Source: Anabaena minutissima FACHB-250
GTDB taxonomy: Bacteria; Cyanobacteriota; Cyanobacteriia; Cyanobacteriales; Nostocaceae
Reading direction: 5' to 3'
Length of the DNA stretch: 64,000 nt
Assembly: GCF_014697125.1 (NCBI RefSeq)
Contig: NZ_JACJRG010000005.1
Location: 1 to 64,000, forward strand
How positions within the stretch are numbered: the stretch's first letter is position 1; each line of letters opens with the position of its first letter. Below, piece by piece: positions 28,088-36,721 of this stretch. Position numbers and translations under genes: made by a program. The notes below the pieces were generated by a model that did no database searches, was not told the DNA's origin, and was given only the letters and a program-made list of their open reading frames with translations.

Positions 28088-28888
28088 TCATTCTTCTGTC
28101 ATGCTAAATAATAGTCCCCTAAGTTTTTGAAAGCTTGGATGGTAGGGATTATATTGTAGCGACCCTGTAGGCTGATTAACGGTATGTATGGGGATAATTT
28201 CCACCACACTATTAGTGTAGGCGATCGCTTCTAAGCTTTGGACTAATTTAGGTGTCCAAGGTTCTTCTCTCACCACCTGTTGATGATTGTGTAGCCGACT
28301 CATTAATTGCTGACGGCTAATTCCAGGTAATATACCCGCAGTTAATGGTGGTGTCCACCAACTACCATCAACCCACCCCCAAAGATTACCTGTGCTGGTT
28401 TCTAGCCAATTCCCTGTGCCATCTACCAGAATGGCTTCTTGGGCATTTCCTGAGACTGTGGTTTTAGCTAGCCAAGCACCCAGGTAGTTACCAGTTTTAT
28501 GAGAAGGAAGACTACGAGAGCATTCTGAACTAGCAACAGCACAAGCGACACCGTGTTTTTGCTTTGCTGCCAAATCCTCTGGTAATATTCTGCCAATTAT
28601 CCATTCCCTACCATCGGGGAAGATGGTAATTCTGAGAACGGGGAAGTGCGTTAACATTGCTTCTGCACCTTGGCGTAAGCGTTTCCAGTCTGGTTGTTGC
28701 CAATTGAAAGCTTGTAGGGAGAAAAATAAGCGATCGCAATGTGCCTGCCAGTTAGTTAAACTACTATCTAGCGAATTGTCATACACTCGTAAAGTTGTAA
28801 AAACCGTTGCACCATACAGTAACCCTGGGTCATTAATATCTAATTCCAGAGTGTGGGACTGAATTAAACTACCGTTGTACCAGAACAT
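28088..28888 (-). CDS. pabC: Class IV PLP aminotransferase, PabC-like
   Basis: A 266-residue fold-type IV PLP enzyme, most like aminodeoxychorismate lyase, which releases pyruvate to give p-aminobenzoate for folate. The N-terminus MFWYNGSLIQ and GLLYGATVFTTLRVYD, then the substrate region ending in AILVDGTGNWLETSTGNLWG, are typical. The expected PLP Lys near residue 135 may be that of GAWLAKTTVSGNAQEA. Branched-chain aminotransferase or D-amino acid transaminase are alternatives from the same fold, but the length and W-rich style fit cyanobacterial PabC. It stands 77 bp from ftsH, same direction. Confidence 0.75.
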   Translation of the reverse strand: MFWYNGSLIQSHTLELDINDPGLLYGATVFTTLRVYDNSLDSSLTNWQAHCDRLFFSLQAFNWQQPDWKRLRQGAEAMLTHFPVLRITIFPDGREWIIGRILPEDLAAKQKHGVACAVASSECSRSLPSHKTGNYLGAWLAKTTVSGNAQEAILVDGTGNWLETSTGNLWGWVDGSWWTPPLTAGILPGISRQQLMSRLHNHQQVVREEPWTPKLVQSLEAIAYTNSVVEIIPIHTVNQPTGSLQYNPYHPSFQKLRGLLFSMTEE

Positions 28889-29018
28889 TTTGGAAACAGG
28901 CGACTGGGGACTAGGAATTTTAGATTCTAGATTTTAGATTTTGGATTGAATAATCTAAAATCCACTCATTGCAAATCCACTCATTGAAAAGCTGGGGACT
29001 GGGGACAGAGAAAATGAC

Positions 29019-29138
29019 TAATAAACTTCTTGCATAAATGCTGAAGCTGTCATGTTGAGTGAAGCGAAACATCTCAAAGATTGTACATTTAATTCAGAAT
29101 GGCACATCTCATTTTCAGACTTTTGTAAGAGGTTTAAT
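29019..29138. repeat. Inverted-repeat element (TTAGACCTCTTGCA family), copy 1
   Basis: The ends TAATAAACTTCTTGCA and TTGTAAGAGGTTTAAT are inverted relative to each other. The interior has AAATGCTGAAGCTGTCA and TTCAGAATGGCACATCT. A second copy with better-matched ends is at 45885-45986. It is likely a miniature inverted-repeat element. Confidence 0.75.
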
Positions 29139-29147
29139 GACTAAAAT

Positions 29148-29966
29148 TTAATCTTTTGGTGGCAATTTAATACTATTAGTACCGTCGGGGTTGGTGATTA
29201 CTGCTCCCCCTAATTTCTCAATAGCACTAATTGCTCTTTTACGAGTTTGTTCATCAACTGGATTACTTAATATCATTGACCAAGTAGCAATCTGGGCATA
29301 TTTACTATCAGGGTTACTGCTAAGAAACTCGGCAGTTTTCTGAGAAGTGAAAGCTACAAGTTGACTTTCTTCATCTTTATATTCACTAGCCCAATTAGCT
29401 GCTGTTTCAAAAGATTTCTGGGCAGCTTGAGAATTTCCCAAAAATAATAACTCATCAATACCTTTATAACGCCAAATATAATAAGATTTCTCTGGAACAT
29501 GAGGAGATAAAGATTTTAAACCTTCTTCTATTATTGCTATTGAGCGTTCTGGCATGGCAGCATAGATAGATGTGCTGCTAGAAAGACTCAGATAAGCTGC
29601 TAAAAATTTGGGGTCACGTTTTAAAATAACTTCAAAATATTCTGGACTTAGACTATATCCAGTTCTTTCACGGACTTCATCATCACCAAAGTATTGCAAA
29701 AAATTTAGATAAGCCCAGTTTGCGACTAAATTATCATAGCCAAAACTGGGCGTTTGCTTGAGTAGATTTAGCCTTAATTTTTCTTGCTGTAGTCCTTTTT
29801 CTAAAGTATCTAAAGGAATATATTCCCGACTATTTAATAATTTTTGTAGCCTGGGCGATTGCATAGAGCCAATCCCTAAGATACATAAAATCACTACAAG
29901 AGGTGTTACGACACTTTGACGCGATATCAACATAGTTTTTCTATCTTTTTCGGCAGAGTTGCTCAT
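29148..29966 (-). CDS. Membrane-anchored helical-repeat protein, unknown
   Basis: A 272-residue protein from the chosen ATG (the frame extends 15 codons further up). A single N-terminal membrane helix (SVVTPLVVILCILGIGSM) is followed by about 240 helical residues with a TPR-like look: NLVANWAYLNFLQYFGDDEV, then YFEVILKRDPKFLAAYLSLS and GNSQAAQKSFETAANWASEY. Proteins of this plan are widespread in cyanobacteria as unnamed hypotheticals. The bulk should be outside the plasma or thylakoid membrane. No catalytic motif is seen. Confidence 0.75.
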   Translation of the reverse strand: MSNSAEKDRKTMLISRQSVVTPLVVILCILGIGSMQSPRLQKLLNSREYIPLDTLEKGLQQEKLRLNLLKQTPSFGYDNLVANWAYLNFLQYFGDDEVRERTGYSLSPEYFEVILKRDPKFLAAYLSLSSSTSIYAAMPERSIAIIEEGLKSLSPHVPEKSYYIWRYKGIDELLFLGNSQAAQKSFETAANWASEYKDEESQLVAFTSQKTAEFLSSNPDSKYAQIATWSMILSNPVDEQTRKRAISAIEKLGGAVITNPDGTNSIKLPPKD

Positions 29967-30022
29967 TGTGTATAGTATTATTCCCGTAATAAGGTACTTC
30001 CAGATCAACAAATATCCAAACT

Positions 30023-30087
30023 GTAGGATGCGTCAGTGAGATCGAACCTAACTATACTCAGAAATTATTCATACTGACGCACCCTAC
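30023..30087. repeat. 65-bp palindromic repeat, copy 4
   Basis: The ends GTAGGATGCGTCAGT and ACTGACGCACCCTAC match the copies in the nifD element, with a diverged core. This shows the family is not confined to the element. It lies in the 357-bp gap between two divergent genes, near the leftward promoter. I see no gene in the rest of the gap. Confidence 0.75.
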
Positions 30088-30323
30088 CCAACCATACAAT
30101 TGCGGATAATTTATTTTTTGGTGTTCCCTTAGTCTTTTCGATAATTAACGTAAATCCACACTTGATGATTACTTTTTATACTGCTTGTACTGTTTAATTC
30201 TAGATTATACACAGCTATTCCTTGTCATCTTTACTTAATTTTATGAAGTAAAGCTTGTCAAATTTCCCACATCCATTAGAATTGTACTCGTCTACATTGA
30301 AACCTTTGATCTTTAATTAGCTC

Positions 30324-30779
30324 ATGGAAATTACTGTAAAAGAAGCGTCAGGTACAAACGGTCAACTCATCAAGGCTGAAAGTGGCAATTTTCAATCAAT
30401 CATCAAGCAGCTAAACTCTAGTAACCTGAGTAGTAACAACATTATTGATGCGATGAAAGCCGCAATAGCTGAAGTTGTCGAGTTAGAAATTACTACTTGG
30501 GTTGTAGAACCATCTACTCAGTTAAATGAAGAATTAGAACCTAGTACAACATCTGCTCAACCAGGTAACAGAATTTATACCAAGATAAATTTAATCGATG
30601 GCGATATCGAAAATGAGATTGGTAGTCAATTTCTTTGTAGTGGCCCTTATGCAGAACTCCTCAGTTTTCATTTAGATCAAGTCAAGGATAGTCGAGAAAT
30701 CATGCAAAAGAATATAGAAAGTGTGCATAAGGTCTATAAGATTCTGATGGAGATGGCAAATTCTCGCAGGACAATATAA
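30324..30779 (+). CDS. Unrecognised protein, first of a three-gene set
   Basis: A 151-residue soluble protein. I do not recognise a family. The N-terminal ~75 residues are an Ile/Glu-rich helical region with a TTWVVEPSTQ strand and a Thr/Ser/Glu/Pro linker. The C-terminal ~60 residues run IYTKINLIDGDIENEIGSQF, then PYAELLSFHLDQVKDSREIM and a coiled-coil-like end. The preserved segment LIDGDIENEIG is the most family-like part. The next two genes follow in the same direction. The style suggests a small cytosolic partner of a membrane complex; this is inference. Confidence 0.65.
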   Translation: MEITVKEASGTNGQLIKAESGNFQSIIKQLNSSNLSSNNIIDAMKAAIAEVVELEITTWVVEPSTQLNEELEPSTTSAQPGNRIYTKINLIDGDIENEIGSQFLCSGPYAELLSFHLDQVKDSREIMQKNIESVHKVYKILMEMANSRRTI

Positions 30780-30929
30780 CTAATTAATATAATTTTTGGG
30801 TTGTCTAATTAGTGAATTATATAGCCAAATACCTACAGTGAATTATCTGGACTTGTAGGTTACTTTGCTTGTGATTGTAAAAACACCAAATTATTACAAG
30901 TTTTTGCCAAGATTAAAGAGGTAGTAACT

Positions 30930-31838
30930 GTGGTTAATAGGACTCAAGCTCAAGCTAGAGATAGTCTTGCAAATCAAAATGCAGATAAAATCAAGGTATC
31001 AAATACTACTCAAGGTAGAGAAGGAATTCAATCTAAGTCTATAAGTTTATTAAATAAATTTGTATCTTCAGTGCAGGTATTAGTTAAAGATATTACCGCA
31101 TTAGAAGTCAATACAATGATTGTTAATAGTATTAGTGGTACTAAATTTAGTGCTTGGGAAGCATACCAAGAAATATATTCCATACATGATAAAGATTACT
31201 TTGATGTTATGGGAATTCCTGAACAATTACACGATCGCTATAAAAGTTTATTTTCAGAATTAGAAAGAGAGTATTTCTATCTTCTCATTGAAGATGTAAA
31301 TCACACAATGAATGATTTGCAACATGAAAAAGTTAGAAAATATCATCAGCGACTACATCTTTTAAAGGAACTTAAGAGAGGAAAAATAGTTGAATCTGAT
31401 CCCAGATATGTAGAATTAGCTAGACCAATATTACCTGCACCTGCTCCAGTAATAGATGATATTAATCAAGAAAAGCAGAGGAATTGGGAACAAGAATGGC
31501 AAAGCAATTGTGACGAAATTCAAGCACTTTTAAATAATGAAAAGTTTGTGCGGACACTGCGTAAAATTATTGAACTGAAAGCGGCTTTGGATGGTGGTGA
31601 TGTTACTAGTAACAAAATTGATACAATTTATGCCCAAACTGTTATGCAGTTAGATGGTGATATTATCACCAGATATCACAAAGACCTATTCGATTTATCA
31701 GAAGATTCAAAAAATTTAATTCTGCAAATTCACAATGAAGGAGTCGTTGCTGGCGAAAAACAATGGCGGGGAATATTAGATTTCATGATTAATTTGGTAA
31801 AAAGTCTGGCAAATATATCTACGAATGGTCAACGATAA
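30930..31838 (+). CDS. Unrecognised helical protein, second of a three-gene set
   Basis: A 302-residue soluble, highly charged, mostly helical protein with no named domain I can see. It starts at GTG behind AGAGG. The middle contains YFYLLIEDVNHTMNDLQHEK and RKYHQRLHLLKELKRG, likely a long coiled coil, then a Pro-rich hinge RPILPAPAPVIDD and a second helical half with EKFVRTLRKIIELKAALDGG. It overlaps the next gene by 14 bp, so the two should work together. The architecture is that of a bridging or scaffold protein rather than an enzyme. Confidence 0.7.
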   Translation: MVNRTQAQARDSLANQNADKIKVSNTTQGREGIQSKSISLLNKFVSSVQVLVKDITALEVNTMIVNSISGTKFSAWEAYQEIYSIHDKDYFDVMGIPEQLHDRYKSLFSELEREYFYLLIEDVNHTMNDLQHEKVRKYHQRLHLLKELKRGKIVESDPRYVELARPILPAPAPVIDDINQEKQRNWEQEWQSNCDEIQALLNNEKFVRTLRKIIELKAALDGGDVTSNKIDTIYAQTVMQLDGDIITRYHKDLFDLSEDSKNLILQIHNEGVVAGEKQWRGILDFMINLVKSLANISTNGQR

Positions 31839-32790
31839 GACATACGCAAAGAGTCTTGCTGATGTTACCTTGGTTTTTTTATTGCCTATTCCTCAAGGTA
31901 ATAGTGTTGAAATTAAGGTTGAACAGTCTCAATGTAGTTTTTACCTGAACCAGAAGATTGTAGAGCAAATTCAGCAAGCTCAAAAAACAGGTCTTTCTGT
32001 AAATATTCCGCCTAAGTTACTCATTTATCTTTGGTATTGTACTTGCTTTCAGCATAATTTTGTTCCAGATAGTAGAGTGGAACAAGATAAAAATAAAAGC
32101 ACTAGGTCTTACCTGATTTTTCTTATGAATATTTTGAGAATATTGAGGAGTAAGTATTTACAAAATCAGACAAGCTTCCAGGTTGGATGTACTTTTAATT
32201 CTTACTATAGCCAAAAGGAATTAACTGCCGAAGATTATCGAGAAAAAGACTGTCTTTTACAAAGTGTTGTCTTGTTTTATGGTGATGTTATCCAGAAAGT
32301 TAAAAAGGATTTTCTGCAAAATAATGCTAACTTAGTAAATATTATTTCTGCTCATTATTGGTTGGTAGATCAGTTACTAAGTTCCTTAAGAAATAATTTA
32401 AATATGCTAGTTTGGGAGTTCGCTTCCTTATTTCCCTCTGGATTCTTAGTTAGTAAAATAAGTAGGGTAAATATATTTAATTCTAATAATAGTTTAATCT
32501 GGTTGATTTTGACTTGGTTAGGATTAGCTTTATTAGTTGCCACTAGCAGATATATAATTTTCAAACAACTTCAAAAACTGGCTGCTATTAATTATAAGTA
32601 TATCAATTGGCTGGCGTGGGGAATAAGTTGTATAATTCCGGCGATCGCTATATTTTTAACTCAAGAAATTCAAGCAATTGATATCATGCTCTTCTCAATT
32701 ATATCAGTTGTTGTACCTCTAGTAATTCAACAAGTTTTAAGTTTTATTTGGCCGCAAGTTTGGAAACTAATTTTGCGTCGTGTGCTGTGA
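31825..32790 (+). CDS. Unrecognised membrane protein, third of a three-gene set
   Basis: A 321-residue protein with a soluble N-terminal ~225 residues and three membrane helices at the C-terminus: LIWLILTWLGLALLVATSRY, then INWLAWGISCIIPAIAIFLT and IMLFSIISVVVPLVIQQVL. The soluble part begins with a VTLVFLLPIPQGNSVEIKVE beta-rich stretch. No catalytic motif or transporter signature is seen. It is translationally coupled to the helical protein before it. The set of soluble, coiled-coil and membrane proteins suggests a membrane-tethered complex of unknown purpose. Confidence 0.7.
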   Translation: MVNDKTYAKSLADVTLVFLLPIPQGNSVEIKVEQSQCSFYLNQKIVEQIQQAQKTGLSVNIPPKLLIYLWYCTCFQHNFVPDSRVEQDKNKSTRSYLIFLMNILRILRSKYLQNQTSFQVGCTFNSYYSQKELTAEDYREKDCLLQSVVLFYGDVIQKVKKDFLQNNANLVNIISAHYWLVDQLLSSLRNNLNMLVWEFASLFPSGFLVSKISRVNIFNSNNSLIWLILTWLGLALLVATSRYIIFKQLQKLAAINYKYINWLAWGISCIIPAIAIFLTQEIQAIDIMLFSIISVVVPLVIQQVLSFIWPQVWKLILRRVL

Positions 32791-32834
32791 AGATACAATA
32801 AAAAGACGCGATAAATCGCGTCTCTACAAAATAA

Positions 32835-34055
32835 TTACGAATTAATTAATAAATGCCAACATTCCTGAGCGATCGCCCAATCTTCTTGAGTATGAATTAC
32901 TAACACCCGAACTGTAGAATCAGGGGTGGATATATCTTCATCTACAGGGTTGTTTTGATTTTTCTGGGGGTCGATTTTTAACCCTAAAAACCCGAAGGCT
33001 TCAGCCGCAGCCTGACGAATTCCGGCGGATTTTTCACCGATACCGGCGGTGAATATCAATACGTCTAAACCTCCGAGACTCGCCAGCATTGAGCCAATAT
33101 TAGCTTTTAAGCGATGCACAAAGATATCCCAAGCTAATTGGGCGCGGTAGTTACCTTGGGTAATAGCTTCCATCACTTGGGGTAAATCGCTGGACACACC
33201 AGAAATTCCTCTGAGTCCAGAAGCTTTATTTAATACGTAATCTAGTCTTTCGGCGGAGTAATTATGTTGCCGCATGAGGTAAATGATGATCCCCGGATCT
33301 AATGAACCGCAACGGCTACCCATCATCAACCCATCTAAAGGTGTGAAACCCATTGTGGTATCAATACTGCGACCATTTTCTACGGCGGCTAGAGAAGCAC
33401 CATTACCGAGATGACAGCTAATAATTCGCAGAGATGCTAAATCTTGACCGAGGATTTGCGCTGCACGATGAGAACAGTATTGGTGACTGATACCGTGAAA
33501 ACCATAGCGGCGGATACCTTGTTCTGCCCACTCATAGGGGCCTGGATAGATAGCGACTGCATCGGGTAGGGTGGAATGAAACCCGGTATCAAATACTGCC
33601 ACCTGGGGAACATTTCCCAAGCTTTTTTCTATGGCTTCAATGCCTTCTAATGCGGCGGGGTTATGTGCTGGTGCTAGGTTTGATAGACGCGCGATCGCCT
33701 GTTTTACTTCCTCTGTAATAATTACGCTATTACGGTAACTTTGCCCACCATGTACCACCCGATGTCCCACCACATCGATTTCTGATAATTCACCAATTAC
33801 TTTGGTAGCACCGCGACTGAGGGTATACAGCATATACGCAACGTGTGCCTGACGGGAATCACCATAGATAGACTCATGTAGCTTTTCACCTGTGGCGGTT
33901 TTCACCTCAATTTCTGCCACACCCCGGTCTTGAGTCCAATTAACTTTCCCTGTCCATAGGGGTTGGGGTGCTTCATTTGGCATAGCATGATCAGGGATTT
34001 CATACAGGCAACTTTTTTGGCTGCTAGAGCCTGCATTCAAAACTAGTACTTTCAT
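32835..34055 (-). CDS. ackA: Acetate kinase
   Basis: This interconverts acetyl phosphate plus ADP with acetate plus ATP. It has 406 residues of the ASKHA fold. The N-terminal phosphate loop VLNAGSSSQKS, VVGHRVVHGG near residue 106, and CHLGNGASLAAVENGRSIDT near 215 are all present, as are SSDLPQVME and TAGIGEKS near 340. It lies in the same block as phosphoketolase, which makes acetyl phosphate, so the two can yield ATP from sugar phosphates without pyruvate. Full length with no oddity. Confidence 0.97.
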   Translation of the reverse strand: MKVLVLNAGSSSQKSCLYEIPDHAMPNEAPQPLWTGKVNWTQDRGVAEIEVKTATGEKLHESIYGDSRQAHVAYMLYTLSRGATKVIGELSEIDVVGHRVVHGGQSYRNSVIITEEVKQAIARLSNLAPAHNPAALEGIEAIEKSLGNVPQVAVFDTGFHSTLPDAVAIYPGPYEWAEQGIRRYGFHGISHQYCSHRAAQILGQDLASLRIISCHLGNGASLAAVENGRSIDTTMGFTPLDGLMMGSRCGSLDPGIIIYLMRQHNYSAERLDYVLNKASGLRGISGVSSDLPQVMEAITQGNYRAQLAWDIFVHRLKANIGSMLASLGGLDVLIFTAGIGEKSAGIRQAAAEAFGFLGLKIDPQKNQNNPVDEDISTPDSTVRVLVIHTQEDWAIAQECWHLLINS

Positions 34056-34155
34056 TACTTTTGTGGATTTTAGGTTAGTGAAGTGTGAACTATATAGTTT
34101 CTAAATTTCCTGTATTTAATAATCTTATTACCGATAATCAGGGAGAAGCCAAGAC

Positions 34156-34521
34156 GTGAACCGTTTCAAGAAGCTATCCTCAATCGTATTCCTGTTATTA
34201 GCCTTCATCTATCCGCCTGCTATGGCTGAAGCTAAGGATATAGGGACTAGTGACTGGGTGGAAAAAGGTCTTAATACTCAACTAATTGAGCCGGGTGTGG
34301 AGTCAGAGACAAATGTAGTTGGGGGAGGTGAAAGCGGAGAACTTTTGCTGGCTCACCGACGGTATAGACGGCATTATTATCGGAGATCGCGGCATAGACG
34401 GCATTATTATCGACGACGCAATCGTCATAGACGTTATTACAGACAATATTATCGTCATGGACGATGGCAGAGAGTTCGCGATCGTCATGGACGATACATA
34501 TATCATTGGCGGCGATATTAA
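34156..34521 (+). CDS. Small exported Arg/Tyr/His-rich protein A
   Basis: A 121-residue protein starting at GTG behind GGGAG. It has a clear signal peptide (KKLSSIVFLLLAFIYPPAMA, then EAKD). After a short acidic linker the last ~55 residues are packed with Arg, His and Tyr (RRYRRHYYRRSRHRRHYYRR), so the mature protein is extremely basic. A paralogue with the same signal and linker words (ESGELLLAHRR / ENGELLLVRRD) lies 0.6 kb downstream. The function is unknown; binding to acidic cell-surface polysaccharide, or membrane damage, are possible. It is divergent from ackA. Confidence 0.75.
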   Translation: MNRFKKLSSIVFLLLAFIYPPAMAEAKDIGTSDWVEKGLNTQLIEPGVESETNVVGGGESGELLLAHRRYRRHYYRRSRHRRHYYRRRNRHRRYYRQYYRHGRWQRVRDRHGRYIYHWRRY

Positions 34522-35166
34522 AGCAATTCGCAATTAAAATACCTTGAACGTCAACTGAATAGTTTGTGGGTTTCCAGCCCTCATTAATTGAAATTGCGAT
34601 CTTCTCTACGTTCTCTTCTCCCAAAGGGAGACGCTACGCGAACGAGAGGCCATTACAAACGAGAACAAGCGAATTGTTTTGACATTCCCTGAATTAGAAA
34701 ATTGGGGAGTGTCAATCTTTACATCTCGTAATAATTTGAAAAACATAAATCAATCAAATCCTCTGTAAAATTTATGACGTATAAAACTGTATTTGAAAAA
34801 AGATTTCATTGACTTAAATAGAGTTTAAAAGCAAATTAATATAAGTTTTACAATACTTTTGTAGTTAGACAAACTTAATATGAAAATAGGTCAAAAGCCT
34901 TTTATAGTCAAATATTTAGCATCAATATATATATTTTTATCCATCAAGATTAATAGTTATTTGTATTAAATATTTCTCCTATAGAATTAGTCAAATAAAA
35001 CACCATAAAATTGAAATTTTTTATACAGCACAGCAAAAATTCAAAAATCTTAATCAGATAAATCAACCATATCTATCTTAAGATAGAGGTTTCAGTATAC
35101 ACACTTTATTAGTGTTCCTTTATGACTAAGTGTTACTGAATTGTTTTTTTACTAAGGAAAAATAAA
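34522..35166. other. 645-bp gap between the two basic-protein genes
   Basis: AT-rich with no gene seen. It contains a dispersed Nostoc-type repeat (CTCCCAAAGGGAGACGCTAC) near 34620. AAGGAA upstream of the second gene serves as its ribosome site. The long AT-rich leader before the second gene may carry its promoter. Confidence 0.45.
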
Positions 35167-35526
35167 ATGAAAAGTTTCAAAAAGCTATCTTCGATAGCTG
35201 TATTGGTGTGTGCCTTCATTTATCCATCTTCAATAGCTCAGGCGAAGGATATTTCTTTGGATAACCTTTATACACAAGGTTTCGGCACAGAGACAAACCT
35301 CGTTGCAGCTGAAAATGGAGAGCTACTCTTAGTTAGACGGGATGATGATGGTCGGCGACGGTATATCCGTCGGAGACAGAATGCGCGACGGCAGTTTATT
35401 CGGCGGCAGCAAATCCGGCGGCAAATCCGTCGTAGACAGAATGCCAGACGGAGGTTTATTCGGCGGCAGAATTTACGACCAGTATATATCCGGCGGCGGC
35501 AAATCCGGCGGCGTTACGATTACTAA
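35167..35526 (+). CDS. Small exported Arg-rich protein B
   Basis: A 119-residue paralogue of the protein encoded 0.6 kb upstream. The signal peptide is FKKLSSIAVLVCAFIYPSSI then AQAKD. The mature C-terminus is built of short Arg-rich repeats with the word RRRQNARR appearing twice and RRFIRRQ / RRQFIRRQ around them, plus Tyr-Ile. It contains almost no acidic residues beyond the linker DDDGRR. The DNA of the repeat (CGGCGGCA units) is locally repetitive. No disulfide cysteines remain in the mature part. Confidence 0.78.
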   Translation: MKSFKKLSSIAVLVCAFIYPSSIAQAKDISLDNLYTQGFGTETNLVAAENGELLLVRRDDDGRRRYIRRRQNARRQFIRRQQIRRQIRRRQNARRRFIRRQNLRPVYIRRRQIRRRYDY

Positions 35527-35577
35527 TGCCGTTAGTTAGGAGTTAGCTTAAACAACTAACTCCTAACGCCTAAAAAA

Positions 35578-36579
35578 TTAATGACTGGCAACTACTCCTT
35601 CTAGATGAGTTAGTCTTTGTGCCAATAGTTTTTCTAAATCTTCCAGTGCTTTGGTAAAGCCTTTAATACCTTCGTCTAGTTTGTCGTATGCCATCCTGTC
35701 AGTAGCGTGCATCTTCTCGAAGGTAGCTTTATCCACAGCAATCTTTTCTATGCTGGAAGTAGGAGCTTTGGCGGGGTCAAGTTTGCGGGGTAGGTCGCCG
35801 ATGGTGGCTTGTAATTCACCCAACAAAGCTGGGGAAATGGTTAACAAGTCACAACCGGCTAGTTCAGTGATTTCGCCAATATTACGGAAGCTTGCGCCCA
35901 TAACTTCAGTCTTATAACCAAATTTTTTGTAGTAGTTGTAGATTGTCGTTACTGACAATACACCAGGGTCTTCCGCCGAAGGGTAGCTGTCTTTGCCAGT
36001 TTCTTTTTTGTACCAGTCGAGAATACGACCGACGAAGGGGGAAATCAAGGTGATACCAGCTTCAGCACAAGCGATCGCCTGATGCAAACCAAATAGTAGT
36101 GTTAAGTTACAGTGAATCCCTTCTTTTTCGAGAATTTCCGCCGCTTTGATCCCTTCCCAAGTAGAAGCAATTTTTATTAAAACTCGCTCTGGGGTAATAC
36201 CAGCCGCTTTATACTGAGCAATCAATTCCCGTGCTTTAGTGAGGGTCGCTTCAGTATCGTAGGATAAACGAGCATCTACTTCTGTAGACACACGACCGGG
36301 GATAATTTGCAGAATCTTCAGACCAAAGGCAACCGCCAAACGATCAAAAGCCAAAGTCACGATTTGACTTTGGCTAGCACCTGCACCTGCGTCTTTTTTT
36401 GCTTGCAGTAAGGTTTGGTCAACAATATCTTGATATTCCGGCATTTTGGCTGCTGCCGTAATCAGAGAGGGATTGGTGGTGGCATCTTGAGGTGTAAACT
36501 TTTCAATGGCTTGGATATCACCTGTATCTGCCACCACAACGGTCATTGTTCGCAATTGTTCTAGTAAATTTTTAGACAT
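35578..36579 (-). CDS. tal: Transaldolase
   Basis: This transfers a dihydroxyacetone unit between sugar phosphates in the non-oxidative pentose phosphate pathway. It has 333 residues from the chosen ATG, which has GGAG six bases upstream; a Met four codons earlier is less likely. Landmarks are DATTNPSLI near residue 30, the Schiff-base Lys region [20 protein letters not shown] near residue 128, and [15 protein letters not shown] near 180. It belongs to the sugar-catabolism run with pyk, gap, xfp and ackA, all leftward. In heterocysts the oxidative pentose phosphate route supplies reductant. Confidence 0.96.
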   Translation of the reverse strand: MSKNLLEQLRTMTVVVADTGDIQAIEKFTPQDATTNPSLITAAAKMPEYQDIVDQTLLQAKKDAGAGASQSQIVTLAFDRLAVAFGLKILQIIPGRVSTEVDARLSYDTEATLTKARELIAQYKAAGITPERVLIKIASTWEGIKAAEILEKEGIHCNLTLLFGLHQAIACAEAGITLISPFVGRILDWYKKETGKDSYPSAEDPGVLSVTTIYNYYKKFGYKTEVMGASFRNIGEITELAGCDLLTISPALLGELQATIGDLPRKLDPAKAPTSSIEKIAVDKATFEKMHATDRMAYDKLDEGIKGFTKALEDLEKLLAQRLTHLEGVVASH

Positions 36580-36721
36580 AAAATACTCCATGATTGTTGT
36601 TTATGTAGGATTTACAATTCCCCTCTTCTTCACACCCGTTCTTATTCCTTACAATTCTGATTTTGGCAATTTTTTTTAACTATTGCCGATTAGCTGAAGT
36701 CTCAGCTTCATTTTAGGGGTG

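Noticed and set aside
30283-30296. A further GAGTACAA-type regulatory word before the unknown three-gene set
   Set aside because: TTGTACTC occurs once there without the other conserved words, so it is probably chance.
34271-34624. A minus-strand 117-residue gene overlapping the Arg-rich protein
   Set aside because: It is the antisense reading of the repeat-coding region (Val/Asp/Asn-rich), a shadow of the biased codons.
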